Shown piece by piece: positions 35,626-47,356 of a stretch of 64,000 nt of DNA. The stretch's first letter is position 1, and every line of letters begins with the position of its first letter. The translations under genes were made by a program, and so were the position numbers. The stretch is from Macrocybe gigantea. Lineage: Eukaryota > Basidiomycota > Agaricomycetes > Agaricales > Callistosporiaceae. Where the stretch lies: assembly GCA_011319805.1 (NCBI GenBank), contig SJRY01000229.1, positions 434,001-498,000 on the forward strand. The letters are read 5' to 3'. Under the pieces are notes generated by a model. That model was not told the origin of the DNA. It saw only the letters and a list, made by a program, of their open reading frames with translations, and did not search any database.

Positions 35626-35783
35626 GATGGTGACGAGAAAACGGTGTTCTTGCATTAAATGCGTCTTTAGTGGATACATTGCTGACTAAGCAAAAATTAT
35701 GAGCCGTTCTTGGACTGTCTCCGAGTCGTTCAACGTCGAATTGACTTGCTGCACTCTCTCATGTGTCCTCTGCGATAGCAGGA

Positions 35784-38700
35784 ATGGCTTTGAGATCACA
35801 GACACAAAGAGATGTCTTCTCTACATGCCGCACATGGAGTTTTTATTGCCGACGACCTGCGGTTGCGCTACACATCGCACAAGTCCGGTGTTACAGTTCG
35901 TCGAACAAGACACAGGCGCAGAAAGTCCCCACAATGAAGGATTATACCCGTGACTTATTGAGGCAAGCGTGCAGCTTGATTCTCTACCGGCTCTCTGACA
36001 GTTCGACCTAGGAATTTCTCTATTATCGCGCACATTGGTGGATTTGTTTGATGTTCGTCAGTCAAGGACCCATTAACTTCTGTTCTTTCTCATTGCAGAC
36101 CATGGTAAATCGACACTGGCGGACCGGTAGGCCCTGTTCTTTATGTGCTTCTCTCCTTATACTGAATATGTGATGCAGACTGCTCGAGGTTCGCTATGAT
36201 ACAGTGACATGAATATGCCCGCTGACGCTCCGATAGCTGACGGGAACGATTGAGAAGAAATCAATGGGTAAGAATGAACAAGTGCTGGACAAATTAAAAG
36301 TAGAACGGGAACGGGGCATAACTGGTGAGTGGTTATCTAACATCGAAGCAAGGTCTTTCTGAGATTATTGCAGTCAAGGCTCAGACAGCCAGGTAAATAC
36401 CAATGCAACCCATGGAACGCACGTCGCTCACTTTCGCCAGCATGTTGTATAATAAGAAGGGACGGACGTACATGTTGAACCTCATAGACACACCAGTGAG
36501 TCAATGCTCACAGGTGCACTCATATTCTTGCTAATATAGTCGTCGATGTAGGGACATGTAGATTTCTCTTGGGAGGTTTCCCGTTCTTTGGCCGCATGCC
36601 AAGGTGCACTACTCCTAGTATGTGTGTTCAGGACGGTGTCAGGACTCTGGCAAATCTCTTCCAGGTTGACGCAAGCCAAGGGGTTCAAGCACAGTCAATA
36701 TCCGTCTTTCATAATGCGCGCGAAAAGGGATTGACAATAATACCAGTATTGAACAAGGTTGGCCCCACCATCTTACCGGGAACTTGGGGACTGAGCCCCC
36801 GCAGATAGATCTACCCGCTGCGGAACCTGAACGGATTGCGGCCCAGATGGAATCAACTTTTGGAATCAATCCTGGGGATATAATTCAAATCTCCGCCAAA
36901 ACGGGCAAAAATGTTGAACAAGTTCTGGATGCTATTGTGGAACGTATTCCTCCTCCAGATGGCCATGAGAAGGCCCCGCTCAAGGCTTTCTTGTTTGATT
37001 CAATGTTGGTCTTCCCGAGCAAACAGCTTACACTGTAACACTAATGGCTCGGATCAGGTATGACCGGTACCGCGGTGTAATATCACTCATAAACATCAGG
37101 CAGGGTTCACTGAAAAAAGGTTTCGTTCTACGAAATTAAACAATGCATTTGCTGATACAGTATGTTCAGGAGATAAGATCGCGTCTTGCTATTCTGGCAA
37201 GAAATACGAGATTACGGAGTTGGGTATTATGCATCCTGAAGAAGTACCAACCGAAAGCCTTCATGCTGGTCAGGTCGGATATATAGCATGCAACATGAAG
37301 GAATCTTCAGAAGGTAATGCATAATGCATCCAGAACCCGGCATATGTCATGCCTTTTGCTTAAGTTTCTTGATAGCGCACATTGGCGACACACTTCACCG
37401 AGTCGGCGTCTCTGTCAAACCTATACCAGGATTCAAACCCGCAAAGCCCATGGTAAAGGCGGATTAATCAATGTCACACCAACTAGTCTAACATCAACAT
37501 GGATCAGGTATTCGCTGGCATATTCCCGTCGACAGCAACGACTTCCCGAAGCTTGAGGAATCGATAAAACGTGTAAGGGCTTAAATCTTTTTACTTCTGT
37601 AGACATCTGTCCGAACCGCGGCCATCTTTAGCTGACTCTGACCGATCGGAGTGTCACTGTCCAGCGAGAATCATCGGCTGCTCTAGGCCAAGGTTGCCGA
37701 CTTGGGTTTCTGGGAACATTGCACATGGATGTCTTTCGTCAACGGCTCGAGGACGAGTACGATGCTAATGTCATCATTACTGCCCCAACGGTCCCATATA
37801 AAGGTGAGTTGTATTTGATTGAGACCCTTGCTTGGCTCATCCCTGGCAGTGATATATCGCGACAAGGAAGTCTACATCAGCAACCCTGCCGAATTTCCCG
37901 ACATTCTCGATACCGCAACGCTAATAAAGAAAGTGCAGGAGCCCGTCGTCAATGCATCCATCATTGTTCCTGAGGGTTGGTATCGACTTTTTTTCCCATA
38001 AATTTACCACTTAACGCCGCCCTCGCTGCCACAGAATACTTTGGAGACATGATGGAACTATGCTACTCGCGTAGAGCGAGAGATCTAGACCATCGCTATC
38101 TAGATGTTGGTGGCTCATCGTCACTTATCATGTTAACATGCATTCTGCCACTGAGCGAAATTGTAACCGATTTCTTCGACCAGTTGAAGAGTCGTAGTTC
38201 TGGCTTCGCTAGCTTCGAGTAGGTTCCATGCTCTCTCGGTACTGATCAGACCTTATCCTACTGGTGTACGCAGCTATGAAGATGCCGGGTACAAGAGCAG
38301 TGACCTGGCCAAGGTTGGAAAATACAACATTATCAATTTTCCTCACCGCTGAACTTTCCCTTGACAGATGTCGTTCCTGCTGAATTCCAAGCCTGTTGAT
38401 GCTCTGGCCCTCATCGTTCATCGATCAGACGAGGACAGAATAGCACGGCAATGGGTGAAGAAGCTTCGTATGTGTGAGGTCGATATCGATCCTTTAGGTG
38501 ACCTGACGCACAAGATCCACAGACAAAGTTATACCGAGACAATTATTCGAAGTGCCTATTCAAGCGGTGGTGGGGCACAAAATACTGGCTCGTGAAACAC
38601 TGAAGGCTCTTCGTGCTGATGTCACAGCTGGTTTATATGGAGGTAACAACGCGCTCGTGTGGTTGACAACTGTATAACTGTTTTTGTCAGGGCACTATGA

Positions 38701-38818
38701 ACGTAAGCTCAAGCACTTGGAAAATCAAAAGGAAGGGAAACGTCGCTTGAAAAAAATGGGCACGGTTGAACTACCACAAGAAGCCTTTTTTGATATCTTG
38801 AGCACAAAGCCTTCATAA
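35784..38818 (+). CDS. GUF1: Mitochondrial translation GTPase Guf1 (LepA/EF4)
   Basis: Ribosome-bound GTPase that back-translocates or rescues mitochondrial ribosomes. A basic presequence ([18 protein letters not shown]) fits mitochondrial import. GTPase motifs in order: AHIDHGKST (P-loop, split by an intron), [30 protein letters not shown] and [13 protein letters not shown]. Domain II has [13 protein letters not shown], where the family usually has a W just before YD and here has M. Then come [37 protein letters not shown] and [20 protein letters not shown]. The LepA C-terminal domain ends [19 protein letters not shown]. About 17 short introns were read, all GT-AG. It converges on eIF2B-beta with 64 bp between the stops. 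Confidence 0.94.
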
Positions 38819-38882
38819 CCTCCATCTACTGCGGTGGCGACTGTCATTATGATACAATCTAGGTATACAGGCTAATTCTAAT

Positions 38883-40368
38883 TTATAACTCGTTGTCCTC
38901 GTCGTCATATGTCTCTTTGATGAGGCTGGAACAGGAAGTCATTCATCTTCAGAAAGTAGGGGAAGGTTAGAGGCATACCGATAAATAGATGAAGGAGGAT
39001 GATCGCCGCTGAGACGAGGTTTATCAGCGCGCTGTGAACCACGACTTGACAGAACACTCACTCATTGGTAATGAACGCATCGATTAGCTCTGGCCGCACA
39101 TAGTCATAGTACGGATTGACGACTTCCACCTTGTCGACGAGATCGCCTTCCTCGAATCCAAGAACGCTACTTGGATCACCAAAATCGAGAGCGCCATACT
39201 CATGGTACAGATTCCATATGGGTGTCAGTTTGAATTGACCAGCGCAGACGACGACCGGAGTGCGATGCGCATGCGCTGCGGTCGCGGCGATCAATGTGCC
39301 TGTGGTGGCAAACATACCGCCGTTGGCGAAAATAGCGTGCGCTCCCAAGATGACTTTGTTCACGCGAGACATGAGTGTAAAAATCGACGAATCAGGAACA
39401 AGAAAAGTCGAAATCCCGAATCTGGAGAGCGACTTGGCCATGTCTCGGCCGCCATACCTGACGAAATACGGTTATTTCAAAGTCGAGGCTACAGGACCAG
39501 GTACTAACGAGGGCGCAGTCTCTGCGACTATGACAGTATATTTTCTGTGATGAGCTGCGGCCTTGAGGAACGCCTCCACTGTTTTCGACATGCCCAGGGT
39601 GAGAATGATTTCGCTTTGGCCAAAAGAATTAGATCAGTCCTCGGAGGTAGTCACTTTCTATCCCGGCTCACTCTGAATGTATATGATCTTTGGCATTTCT
39701 TGACACATTATCGTACACCGTCTCCAACTCGTCGAGGACGTCCTGGATGGCCTCCATCAGGACAGGTTTTAAACCACGAGCGAACGAGTCGGGGTCATCC
39801 GGGTCGTTTTCTTTAAGTGTTCCCCGGCTTTCTGATTTCGGGGCAACGCTTTGCTGGCGAGGCTGACCCTGGAGGATGAATTTTGAAATGGAGAAAGACT
39901 GCGGTTGTGTCGATGTGGGAGCGCTTCCTCTAGTGGCCGTTTGGTACTCTTCGCGGATATGATGGAGGACTTTCCGGACGGTGTTTCCAACAGAGTGTTC
40001 TGAAAGTATTTGAGCGATAAAATGGAGTATGTTGTATATCAGATATATATATGTCTAGCAGCAACTGCAGCTGAGAAAATACCTTTTGGTTGAGCGTCTA
40101 CCAAGCGCCTCCCTACACTTCGAATGATCTCCACCAGCTGGTCAATATTCGAGAATCGCGCCTTGGATATGACCTGTCGCAAAACCAAGACTGTTTCCAA
40201 TGCCGTCGCTCTCGAACCGACTACCTGTCTGGACGACAAGACCTTGATTGATCGGCGTCGAAGAAAAAGCGAAGCGCGCAAGAAAATTATTGCTGACCTT
40301 CGCCTTAGTCGAGATGCGAGATTTTCTACGATACGTTGATTGGCTGCCGAATGAGAATCTGGCATCAT
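38883..40368 (-). CDS. GCD7: Translation initiation factor eIF2B subunit beta
   Basis: Regulatory subunit of the guanine nucleotide exchange factor for eIF2. The start [18 protein letters not shown] runs into [20 protein letters not shown] across an intron (about 40302-40238). [20 protein letters not shown] follows, then [20 protein letters not shown]. Later blocks are [80 protein letters not shown] and [14 protein letters not shown]. The last exons give [20 protein letters not shown]. The two candidate ATGs are adjacent (40368 and 40365). No frame break was seen. The middle of the protein has a Ser/Gln-rich linker typical of the fungal orthologue. Confidence 0.93.
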
Positions 40369-40755
40369 GGCGGCGATGAAATAACAGGCTCGGTCAGACT
40401 TGCTTTGACATCCCGTTTTGGAAGTAACCAATGGCATCCCTGCACTGACAATTCCAGTTCTCGACAACAATATGAATGCCTCAATGCTGGAACTGGTTGA
40501 TCTATAGGCCTCGGTCGAGCGGTGCTTCGTTTTGAAAAATCCAAACCTGGTCTCCAGGTATGCATGCACATGTAGAGTGACGCCCAAGCACACCAAATTA
40601 CAAGCAAGTTTTATCGGAGAGCGATTGCCCCGGTCAATTTTTCTGCTCGACCTGGACATAATATTCGGAACGAGGACGCACTCAAGTGCATCTCATATGG
40701 CTCTCGTAGATTCTGACATTCGTCAGAATGCCGTGTGTCGAGGTTCTAGAAACTG
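40369..40755. other. Intergenic region with a perfect short hairpin
   Basis: Upstream of eIF2B-beta and of the gag relic. It holds an inverted repeat at 40710-40729: 8-bp arms (ATTCTGAC / GTCAGAAT) around a 4-nt loop. No LTR-like direct repeats were noticed, and no coding sequence is supported. Confidence 0.45.
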
Positions 40756-41540
40756 GTGTCCTTGAACTCCTTCAGTTCGGCTCCGTCACTCCAGGATATA
40801 CGAGGCTTGGTCGAATTCCTCCGCGCTGAACCAGCCCAAATGGTCGACCTGCTCAAGGCCGCCGTATTCATGAGTGCTCCGACTGACACCAAGTATCGCA
40901 AGGGCCTACGCGCCGCCATCCAAGCACGAGTGGCGAACATGCTGACCAGCTGGCCCGCCAACGATGATCCCGGCGCCTGGTATCGCGCCGCGCGTGTATG
41001 CGAAGAAAACCCCCAGGCCAACGAGACGTTCTCCGCAATCCACGAAATCACCACGCGTAGCCCAACGGGCCAATACACCCCCACTCTGGGACTCCGCTCA
41101 GCATAATATCCAAACCGGCCTCCACACCTCTTCCGCCCAGCATCCCGATGAATGTCGACGTAACCCGACAATGCGCAGTGACACCCGTCGTCTGCCAATG
41201 CTGTCACCAAGGCAGCCACATCGCACCGAACTGCCCACGCGCATTCGATGTTCGGTGTATGACATTCGAGGAGGCGCGCGAGCATATACAAGATATGCTC
41301 GCATGGATCGATGTGGCCGATCCCATCGCGACAACACCAGAAGCAGAAACGACTCCTGTCAAAAGGAATGCAATGCAGCCAGAGGATTTTCCAACAACGA
41401 GTGACAGACGCGCCCTCGTTGCCCCACACACTAGATCACAACCCAAGTTAGTACTGTACATAGTACTTCCCCGCTTAATACAGTCTGTCTCTACCACACT
41501 GAAACAAGTTGCTTCGGAAAACATTTCGCTCGGAAGATGA
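40756..41540 (+). mobile_element. Retrotransposon gag fragment with zinc knuckle
   Basis: Resembles the C-terminal half of gag from Agaricomycete LTR retrotransposons. The first block reads YRKGLRAAIQARVANMLT, then DPGAWYRAARVCEENPQA. A short linker follows, then a CCHC zinc knuckle (CQCCHQGSHIAPNC, spacing C-x2-C-x4-H-x4-C), then FDVRCMTFEEA and an acidic tail with PEDFP. The two halves lie in different frames, joined by one missing base near 41078-41090, so the open frame may be whole. No protease, reverse transcriptase, integrase or LTR was seen in the 1.4 kb available between eIF2B-beta and TRP5. It is either a decayed insertion or a retained gag-derived gene. Confidence 0.6.
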
Positions 41541-41755
41541 CTAGGTCACAGCAAGAACAGACCAGAAGGAACATCAAGGAAAGCAATGCACGCGAGATAT
41601 TCTCAAAGCATCCAGTCTTGCAGATTGCGCGAGACAGGAATATCGAGTACTGCACCTTCGAAGTAGTATTGATACATTCTCATCACCCATATAGAGCGAG
41701 CATTTAATACAGTTCCCATTCTATCCAAAAGCTGTCTAGGTTTCCCAGCATGACG

Positions 41756-44417
41756 TTACACTGCATGAGGAGCAATGTGCCAGTCCAGAATATCTGCCCA
41801 TTTTGGTAGTAGTTCAGATATTTGTTCCACGTCTTTGTCGCCCCGTCCTGATAGGCACTAATAACGGCGATTAGCTGATTTTTCTCATTGCCTGATGAGA
41901 AACGGCTGCTCACTACGACAATATCAGCTGTCTGAGGGAGCGTCTTGGCCAGACGGACGGCTTCCCAGATAGCGTGCGAAGACTCGAGCGCTGAATATGT
42001 TGTGAATTATGAAGACAACTGTATATCCTGTTCGCCGACCTACCTGGAATGATTCCTTCACGTTGTGTCAGCATCCTGAAGCCCCGGAGAGCTTCCTCGT
42101 CCGTAGCAACCACGTATTCAGCTCTTCCTGAATCCTTGAGCCAGGCATGTTCAGGGCCCACTCCGGGATAGTCAAGACCAGCGCTGATGGAATGCGTTTC
42201 CGTGATCTGACCCGTCGGCGACTGGAGGATATAGGTCCTGACGCCATGTAGAACGCCAGGTTGACCCTTTGAGAGCGTTGCACTGTGCTTGTCACCGTCG
42301 ATACCTGTCATCAGCAAGTATCAGTTTGCTGCATGGCGCAACTAAAGAGGGTGTTCACCTTCGCCGCCGGCTTCTACACCAATCAAACGCACGGACTTGT
42401 CTCCAATGAAATCGTAGAACGTTCCAATGGCGTTACTTCCACCTCCTACACAGGCAACGACAGCGTCGGGAAGTTTGCCGCGAACCTCCTTGAACTGCGC
42501 CTTGATCTCTTCGCCAATCACTTTCTGGAAATCCCGCACTATGGTTGGGAAAGGGTGTGGTCCGATGGCAGAGCCAACTAGATAGTGTGTTGTCGATAGA
42601 TTCGTCACCCAGTCTCGCATGGCCTCGTTCACCGCGTCTTTTAATGTACATGATCCGGAGTGAACGGGGATGACCTTTGCAAAGAGGTGAACGAATGATC
42701 AGCAAGACAGAGAAAATAGCTGACTTTTCCACCCAGCATTTCGATGCGGAAGACATTGAGCGCTTGGCGTCTGACGTCTTCCGCACCCATGTAGATGACA
42801 CATTCCAGACCAAATTTGGCGCAGACGGTAGCAGTTGCGACGCCGTGCTGGCCGGCGCCAGTTTCCGCGATGATACGAGTCTTCCCCAGTCGACGAGCAA
42901 GAAGAATCTGTTCCCAGGATCAAGAATGCAACTGGGCACTGAGGTAAAGATTGTCATACCTGGCCGATCGCGTTGTTGATTTTGTGCGACCCTGTATGGT
43001 TTCTATTACAGAGGAATTAGCTGATATTGAAGACAGATTATCTATTACAAACGGACAGATCTTCTCTCTTCAGCCAGATTTTCGCGCCACCTGCGTCCTT
43101 TGTGAGATTTTCTGCAAAGTAAAGATTGGACGGTCTATTCATGTAGCCGTAATGGCTTCTGAGCTCTTCCCAGAACGTGGGGTCTGCCATGGCTGATTTG
43201 TGAGCTGCTTCTAGCTCAGCCAAGCAATCGACGAGAGCCTCTGGTACATATTGACCGCCGAATTTCCCGAATCGATGTGGCAGAACATTCTCATTGGCCA
43301 GTTTCTCCGCGAGTGCAGGTTCTCCATCAGGTTTTCCACTGGACTGCAAGCGCCTTAGAGGTGTCTCCGATTTTTCAGTCAATGACCGGCAGTACTCTTC
43401 CACGTGTCGCGATATCTTTCCTTGGGGGGCATTTTTGACGACGGAGACCAGGCGACTGCCCACGACAACGCCGTCAGCACCAGCCTCTGCAACGGTATTG
43501 TAATGATAGCGCGTAGCAACTCCGAAGCCGATCGCGAGTGGTACGGTGGCATACTGCCGCACCCGAGCAATGATATCCGGGAGTTGGCTGTTCATTGCGA
43601 CTTTCTCAGACGATCCCGTTGTACCCATCTGCGATGAGGCGTTGAAGTAGCTGAATTACTCAACGCACGACGACGTACCTTCGAGACGACGTAGATAAAC
43701 GTATCAGCGATGGACGCCAGGAATTTGATGCGGTGGAGTGTGGTTGAGGGAGCGATTAACGGAACGTATGATAGGCTTAACCACTGAGTCAGGGTCTTGG
43801 ACTTTATGAAGCAAAAGGTGACCCCTACTTCGCTTTGGCACATTTTTCGCGGAATGACAAGGCTTCCTCTGGAGGTAGGTCAACCATAATGAAGCCGTTA
43901 GCGCCTGCTTCTCTGGCGTCTTGTATCGCTTTGTCTTCACCATACGCTAGAATCGGGTTATAGTAACCTGGAGGACGTTGGGAGTCACGTTGTGTGTGGA
44001 ATTGGAAGATACCTACCCATCAACAGGACAGGCACATGCAAACCCCTGTTTCTCGCCTCTCTCAACAGCCCTAACACAGTGGCATAGTCCACGTCGTTTT
44101 TTAGCGCAACCTGAAAGAAGTCAAAGATGGAAACTGTTCAATGTCAGTATCACCTACCGTATTCGTCTCTTGGATTGCAGGACCATCTGCTATGGGATCG
44201 GAAAACGGCATCCCAAGTTCAATTATATCAGATCCTCCGGCTTGCATTGCGAGTAAAATGGGGACCGTGTCAGCTGGTGTTGGGTAGCCAGCAGTAATGA
44301 ACGTCACAAGAGCCGGAATGCCCTAAGCTAAGAGTCAGGCATGGCAGAGCACAGTCTCTGAGCGAAAATCCATACCTCGGACTTTTTCTGTTCAAAAACA
44401 ATTTTGAGGGCCTCCAT
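41756..44417 (-). CDS. TRP5: Tryptophan synthase, fused alpha-beta
   Basis: Catalyses the last two steps of tryptophan synthesis: indole-3-glycerol phosphate to indole (alpha), then indole plus serine to tryptophan (beta, PLP). The start [15 protein letters not shown] is normal for the fungal fusion. Alpha part: [12 protein letters not shown], then [18 protein letters not shown] with the catalytic Glu and Asp, [23 protein letters not shown] and GFGVAT. Beta part: [37 protein letters not shown] with the PLP lysine, [31 protein letters not shown] and [17 protein letters not shown]. The last exon resumes at [20 protein letters not shown], with TAA at 41756. About eight introns; no frame break. 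It is divergent from asparaginase with 259 bp between starts. Confidence 0.96.
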
Positions 44418-44676
44418 GGCTTGGAGATTGGAAGGCAGAGAATGTGAAGCGAACGAGTCAGAGCCTGAGCTGGACTGTTTTTATTCAAATTCGGTATCAG
44501 ATAACGATGGCAGCTTTATATGGCAAGTCTTGACCTGGCTCAGCATGAATTCAAACGCGAGTTCGCGAATCATTATACACTGCTCGCTGTTTCGTATAGC
44601 AAACTCGCTCGGATCATCTCTGCGATACCTCTAGCGTCGTTAGTTCCCGAGCTCGAACATCGACCCGTATCGCAAT
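44418..44676. promoter_or_regulatory. Divergent TRP5/asparaginase promoter region
   Basis: A 259 bp region between two divergent start codons of amino acid metabolism genes. I saw no full consensus bZIP site. A near match (TGACTCG on the minus strand, around 44455-44461) differs in the last base. Shared control is inferred from position only. Confidence 0.35.
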
Positions 44677-47250
44677 ATGGATCATTCACAATTTATTGAC
44701 GAGTCTCATGTCCTCATCATATACACGGGCAAGAATCCTGATGTGCACGAATTCTTGATTCTGATGTTCAGTCCTTGGCCACAGGAGGAACGATCGGTAT
44801 GCTCGTTGGCCAGCAAGGCTATGTGCCAGAGCCCTACTTCCTTACGGAAACACTGAGGAGCCAAAACAGATTCCATGACCCTCTGCAGGATTCCTTGTTT
44901 TCTACCGCAACGTCCGTGCAAAGCTTCAGAAATCGGACCAGTGGCAGTGGGCGATCAACTCCAGCCAGCCCAACGACATCGTCTCCGCCACCACACCGCA
45001 CTCTGCTTGTCCGATCATCCCGTCCCATCGGTGTTTCGTCTACACTTATGCCGCATGACGAGCCCCATATCAAGAATCAACCGAGATGCGTTCAGGTTTC
45101 AGAGAATGTGTACGAGGCCCATCTTCCTAGTCTTGTCACACCACGCGGTGCAGTTCCTGGTGGTCCTGTAAACGGAAGAAAATCAATTCGCTATGCTATC
45201 CTGGAAGTGAGTTCGTGCATTGTATCGCGTTCAGTACTTGTATTGATTGGACTTTGTCTTGCACCAAGTAGTGGAATCCCCTTCTCGATAGCAGCAATAT
45301 CGGGATTGACGGTATTCCTTGGCCGCTTATTCACTCAAAACCATACCTTCTCATTTATGCTCAGATTGGATCCGCATTGCAACCGAGATAGAGCTCAACT
45401 ATTCTTTTGATGCCTTTGTCGTGCTGCACGGCACAGATACGATGGCATACACATCTAGTGCCCTGAGTTTCATGTTGGAGGACCTAGGAAAGACAGTCGC
45501 AAGTCACATATCAGAAACCATTCCCTGTTTTGTGATTTTGAGTGCGGTTTTCAGATCTTGACGGGGCCCAAATACCCATGTCGCAGTTGCGAAACGATGC
45601 TGTGGATAACCTGATGGGAGCGCTCACAATAGCAGGGCATTTCATCATTCCAGGTCTACAGCGCTCTTTTCTTTGCTGAACCATTATCACTGAAACGTGC
45701 ACGACAGAATGTTGTGTCTATTTCAATCACACACTTTATCGTGGCAACAGAGTCTCGAAGACATCGTCGTACGATCTCAGTGCCTTTAGCAGCCCAAACT
45801 TCCCCCCTCGTCAATGGTATGATCCTATTCCAATCGCGAACAAATCTGAGCTGTGACACACGTCTCAGTCGGCATCGACATTGTCGTCGACTGGAATGAT
45901 GTCCTCCGTCAAACCAGTCTACGCAAGTTCAAAGCGCACAAACGTGATTGCTCCAGTGTCTTTCAGATAGAGTCATCGCTCACGAAGTAACTTTTCGGTA
46001 GGGATGAGTCCAGACGTCGGTAGGAGGAACCCACGTCGCGCCGCATCTGTTGTTTACTTGTCATCCAGCTACGCTACGCCTGTTCCCGGGAATCACAGCC
46101 GGGACCGTAAGCGCTTTCTTCACACCGCCCATACGTGGCGTCGTTCTGGAAACATTTGGCGCAGGCAATGCACCACAGCGAGCGGATCTTATGCAGATCT
46201 TCCAGGAGGCCTGCAATCGTGCAGTGGTCGTGGTTGCGATCACCCAGTGTGTCAAAGGCTCGGTATCTGATGCATACGAGACCGGTAGAGCACTTTTGCA
46301 AGTCGGCGTCGTTTCTGGGGGAGACATGACGCCAGAGGTGCGGGCTCTCCATCGACTGTTTTAAATGTTTACCTTACAAACCGTCGCACCAATTTAGTGT
46401 GCCCTCACCAAACTGAGCTACCTCCTGTCCAAGCCTGAACTCTCTGCTGAGAAAGTACGCGAGCTGATCCAGACTCCTCTCCGGGGAGAGCTCACTCGCC
46501 CTTCGGGGCCCGCTCCCAACGAGCCCACAACGGTTGAGAAAAATCTCGAAAACATCCAGTCGGCGTTGTCCCATTTTGCACGTTTGTCACACCCCTCTCG
46601 CGTTCCGCAAATCGTGGTCTCGTCCCAACTGGACTCGCTTGACGCGAAGTCCAAGGACGCCGCAGCGCCATGGACATGGACGATGGCCGAAGCGGCCAAC
46701 ATGGAAGCCGTGATGATACCTTTTCTCATGCACTTTGCTGCGGCTAAAGATGACATCGATACGATCAAGTTTTGCTTGGAACATTCGAACGGTGGCGTTA
46801 CATGCAGCAACAATGATCGCGATGCTGTCGTTTCGCCCAATGCCGAACATAGCCAGTTCGGCGGCATTGCAGCGGGAATTGTGAATTGTCTCGAACCTTC
46901 CTCATGCAAGTCGCCTCTCCACGTGGCCGCATTGAACGGCCATGTGAGAGCCGTTGACCTTTTACTTCGTTCGGGTGCGCTTGTCCATCTCAGAGATACG
47001 TTAGGTCATACAGCATTATATTATGCAAGTGGCGCACTTTTCCCCTGTGGACGATAGTTCTGACGATTTCCACAGGCCACACGACAAGGCCACGAGGAGG
47101 TTGTTCATCTTCTTGTCCAAGTGGGTGCTACGCTGGGTGGATCCGATCTGGCGTTCGCTGCTTTGACCGCAGACAAGGCGCAGCGCAATGGGGATCGGAA
47201 CGCGTTCCATTTGTGGCAGAAAGCTGGGCTTCCTACTCCCCCACCCTGAT
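44677..47250 (+). CDS. Cytosolic L-asparaginase with C-terminal ankyrin repeats
   Basis: Hydrolyses asparagine to aspartate and ammonia. The active site has both threonine motifs: YTGGTIGMLVG near the start and VVLHGTDTMAYTSSAL in the middle. LRSQNRFHDPLQDSLF is followed by a Ser/Pro-rich insert. Further blocks are MSQLRNDAVDNLMGALTIAG, VGIDIVVDWNDVLRQT, RLFPGITAGTVSAFFTPPI, VVLETFGAGNAPQ and TQCVKGSVSDAYETGRAL. Ankyrin repeats follow at about residues 530-640 (SPLHVAALNGHVRAVDLLL, GHTALYYA, RQGHEEVVHLLVQVGATLGG). Intron 1 (44729-44784) has a GC-AG border. Frame breaks at the G run 45563-45566; one added G gives ILTGAQIPMSQ. The architecture matches fungal and animal lysophospholipase/asparaginase-type enzymes (ASPG). 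Confidence 0.93.
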
Positions 47251-47356
47251 TCCCTAAGAGAAGCAAGACAATATTCCAATTATAATAGCATATATCCGTG
47301 ACAGTACCAATGGTGGAAAGGACTAGAACTACAATGAATCTGGAATGAAATATAAT

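Noticed and set aside
44455..44461. Gcn4-like site near TRP5
   Set aside because: Reads TGACTCG, one base off the consensus, and only one copy; too weak to annotate.
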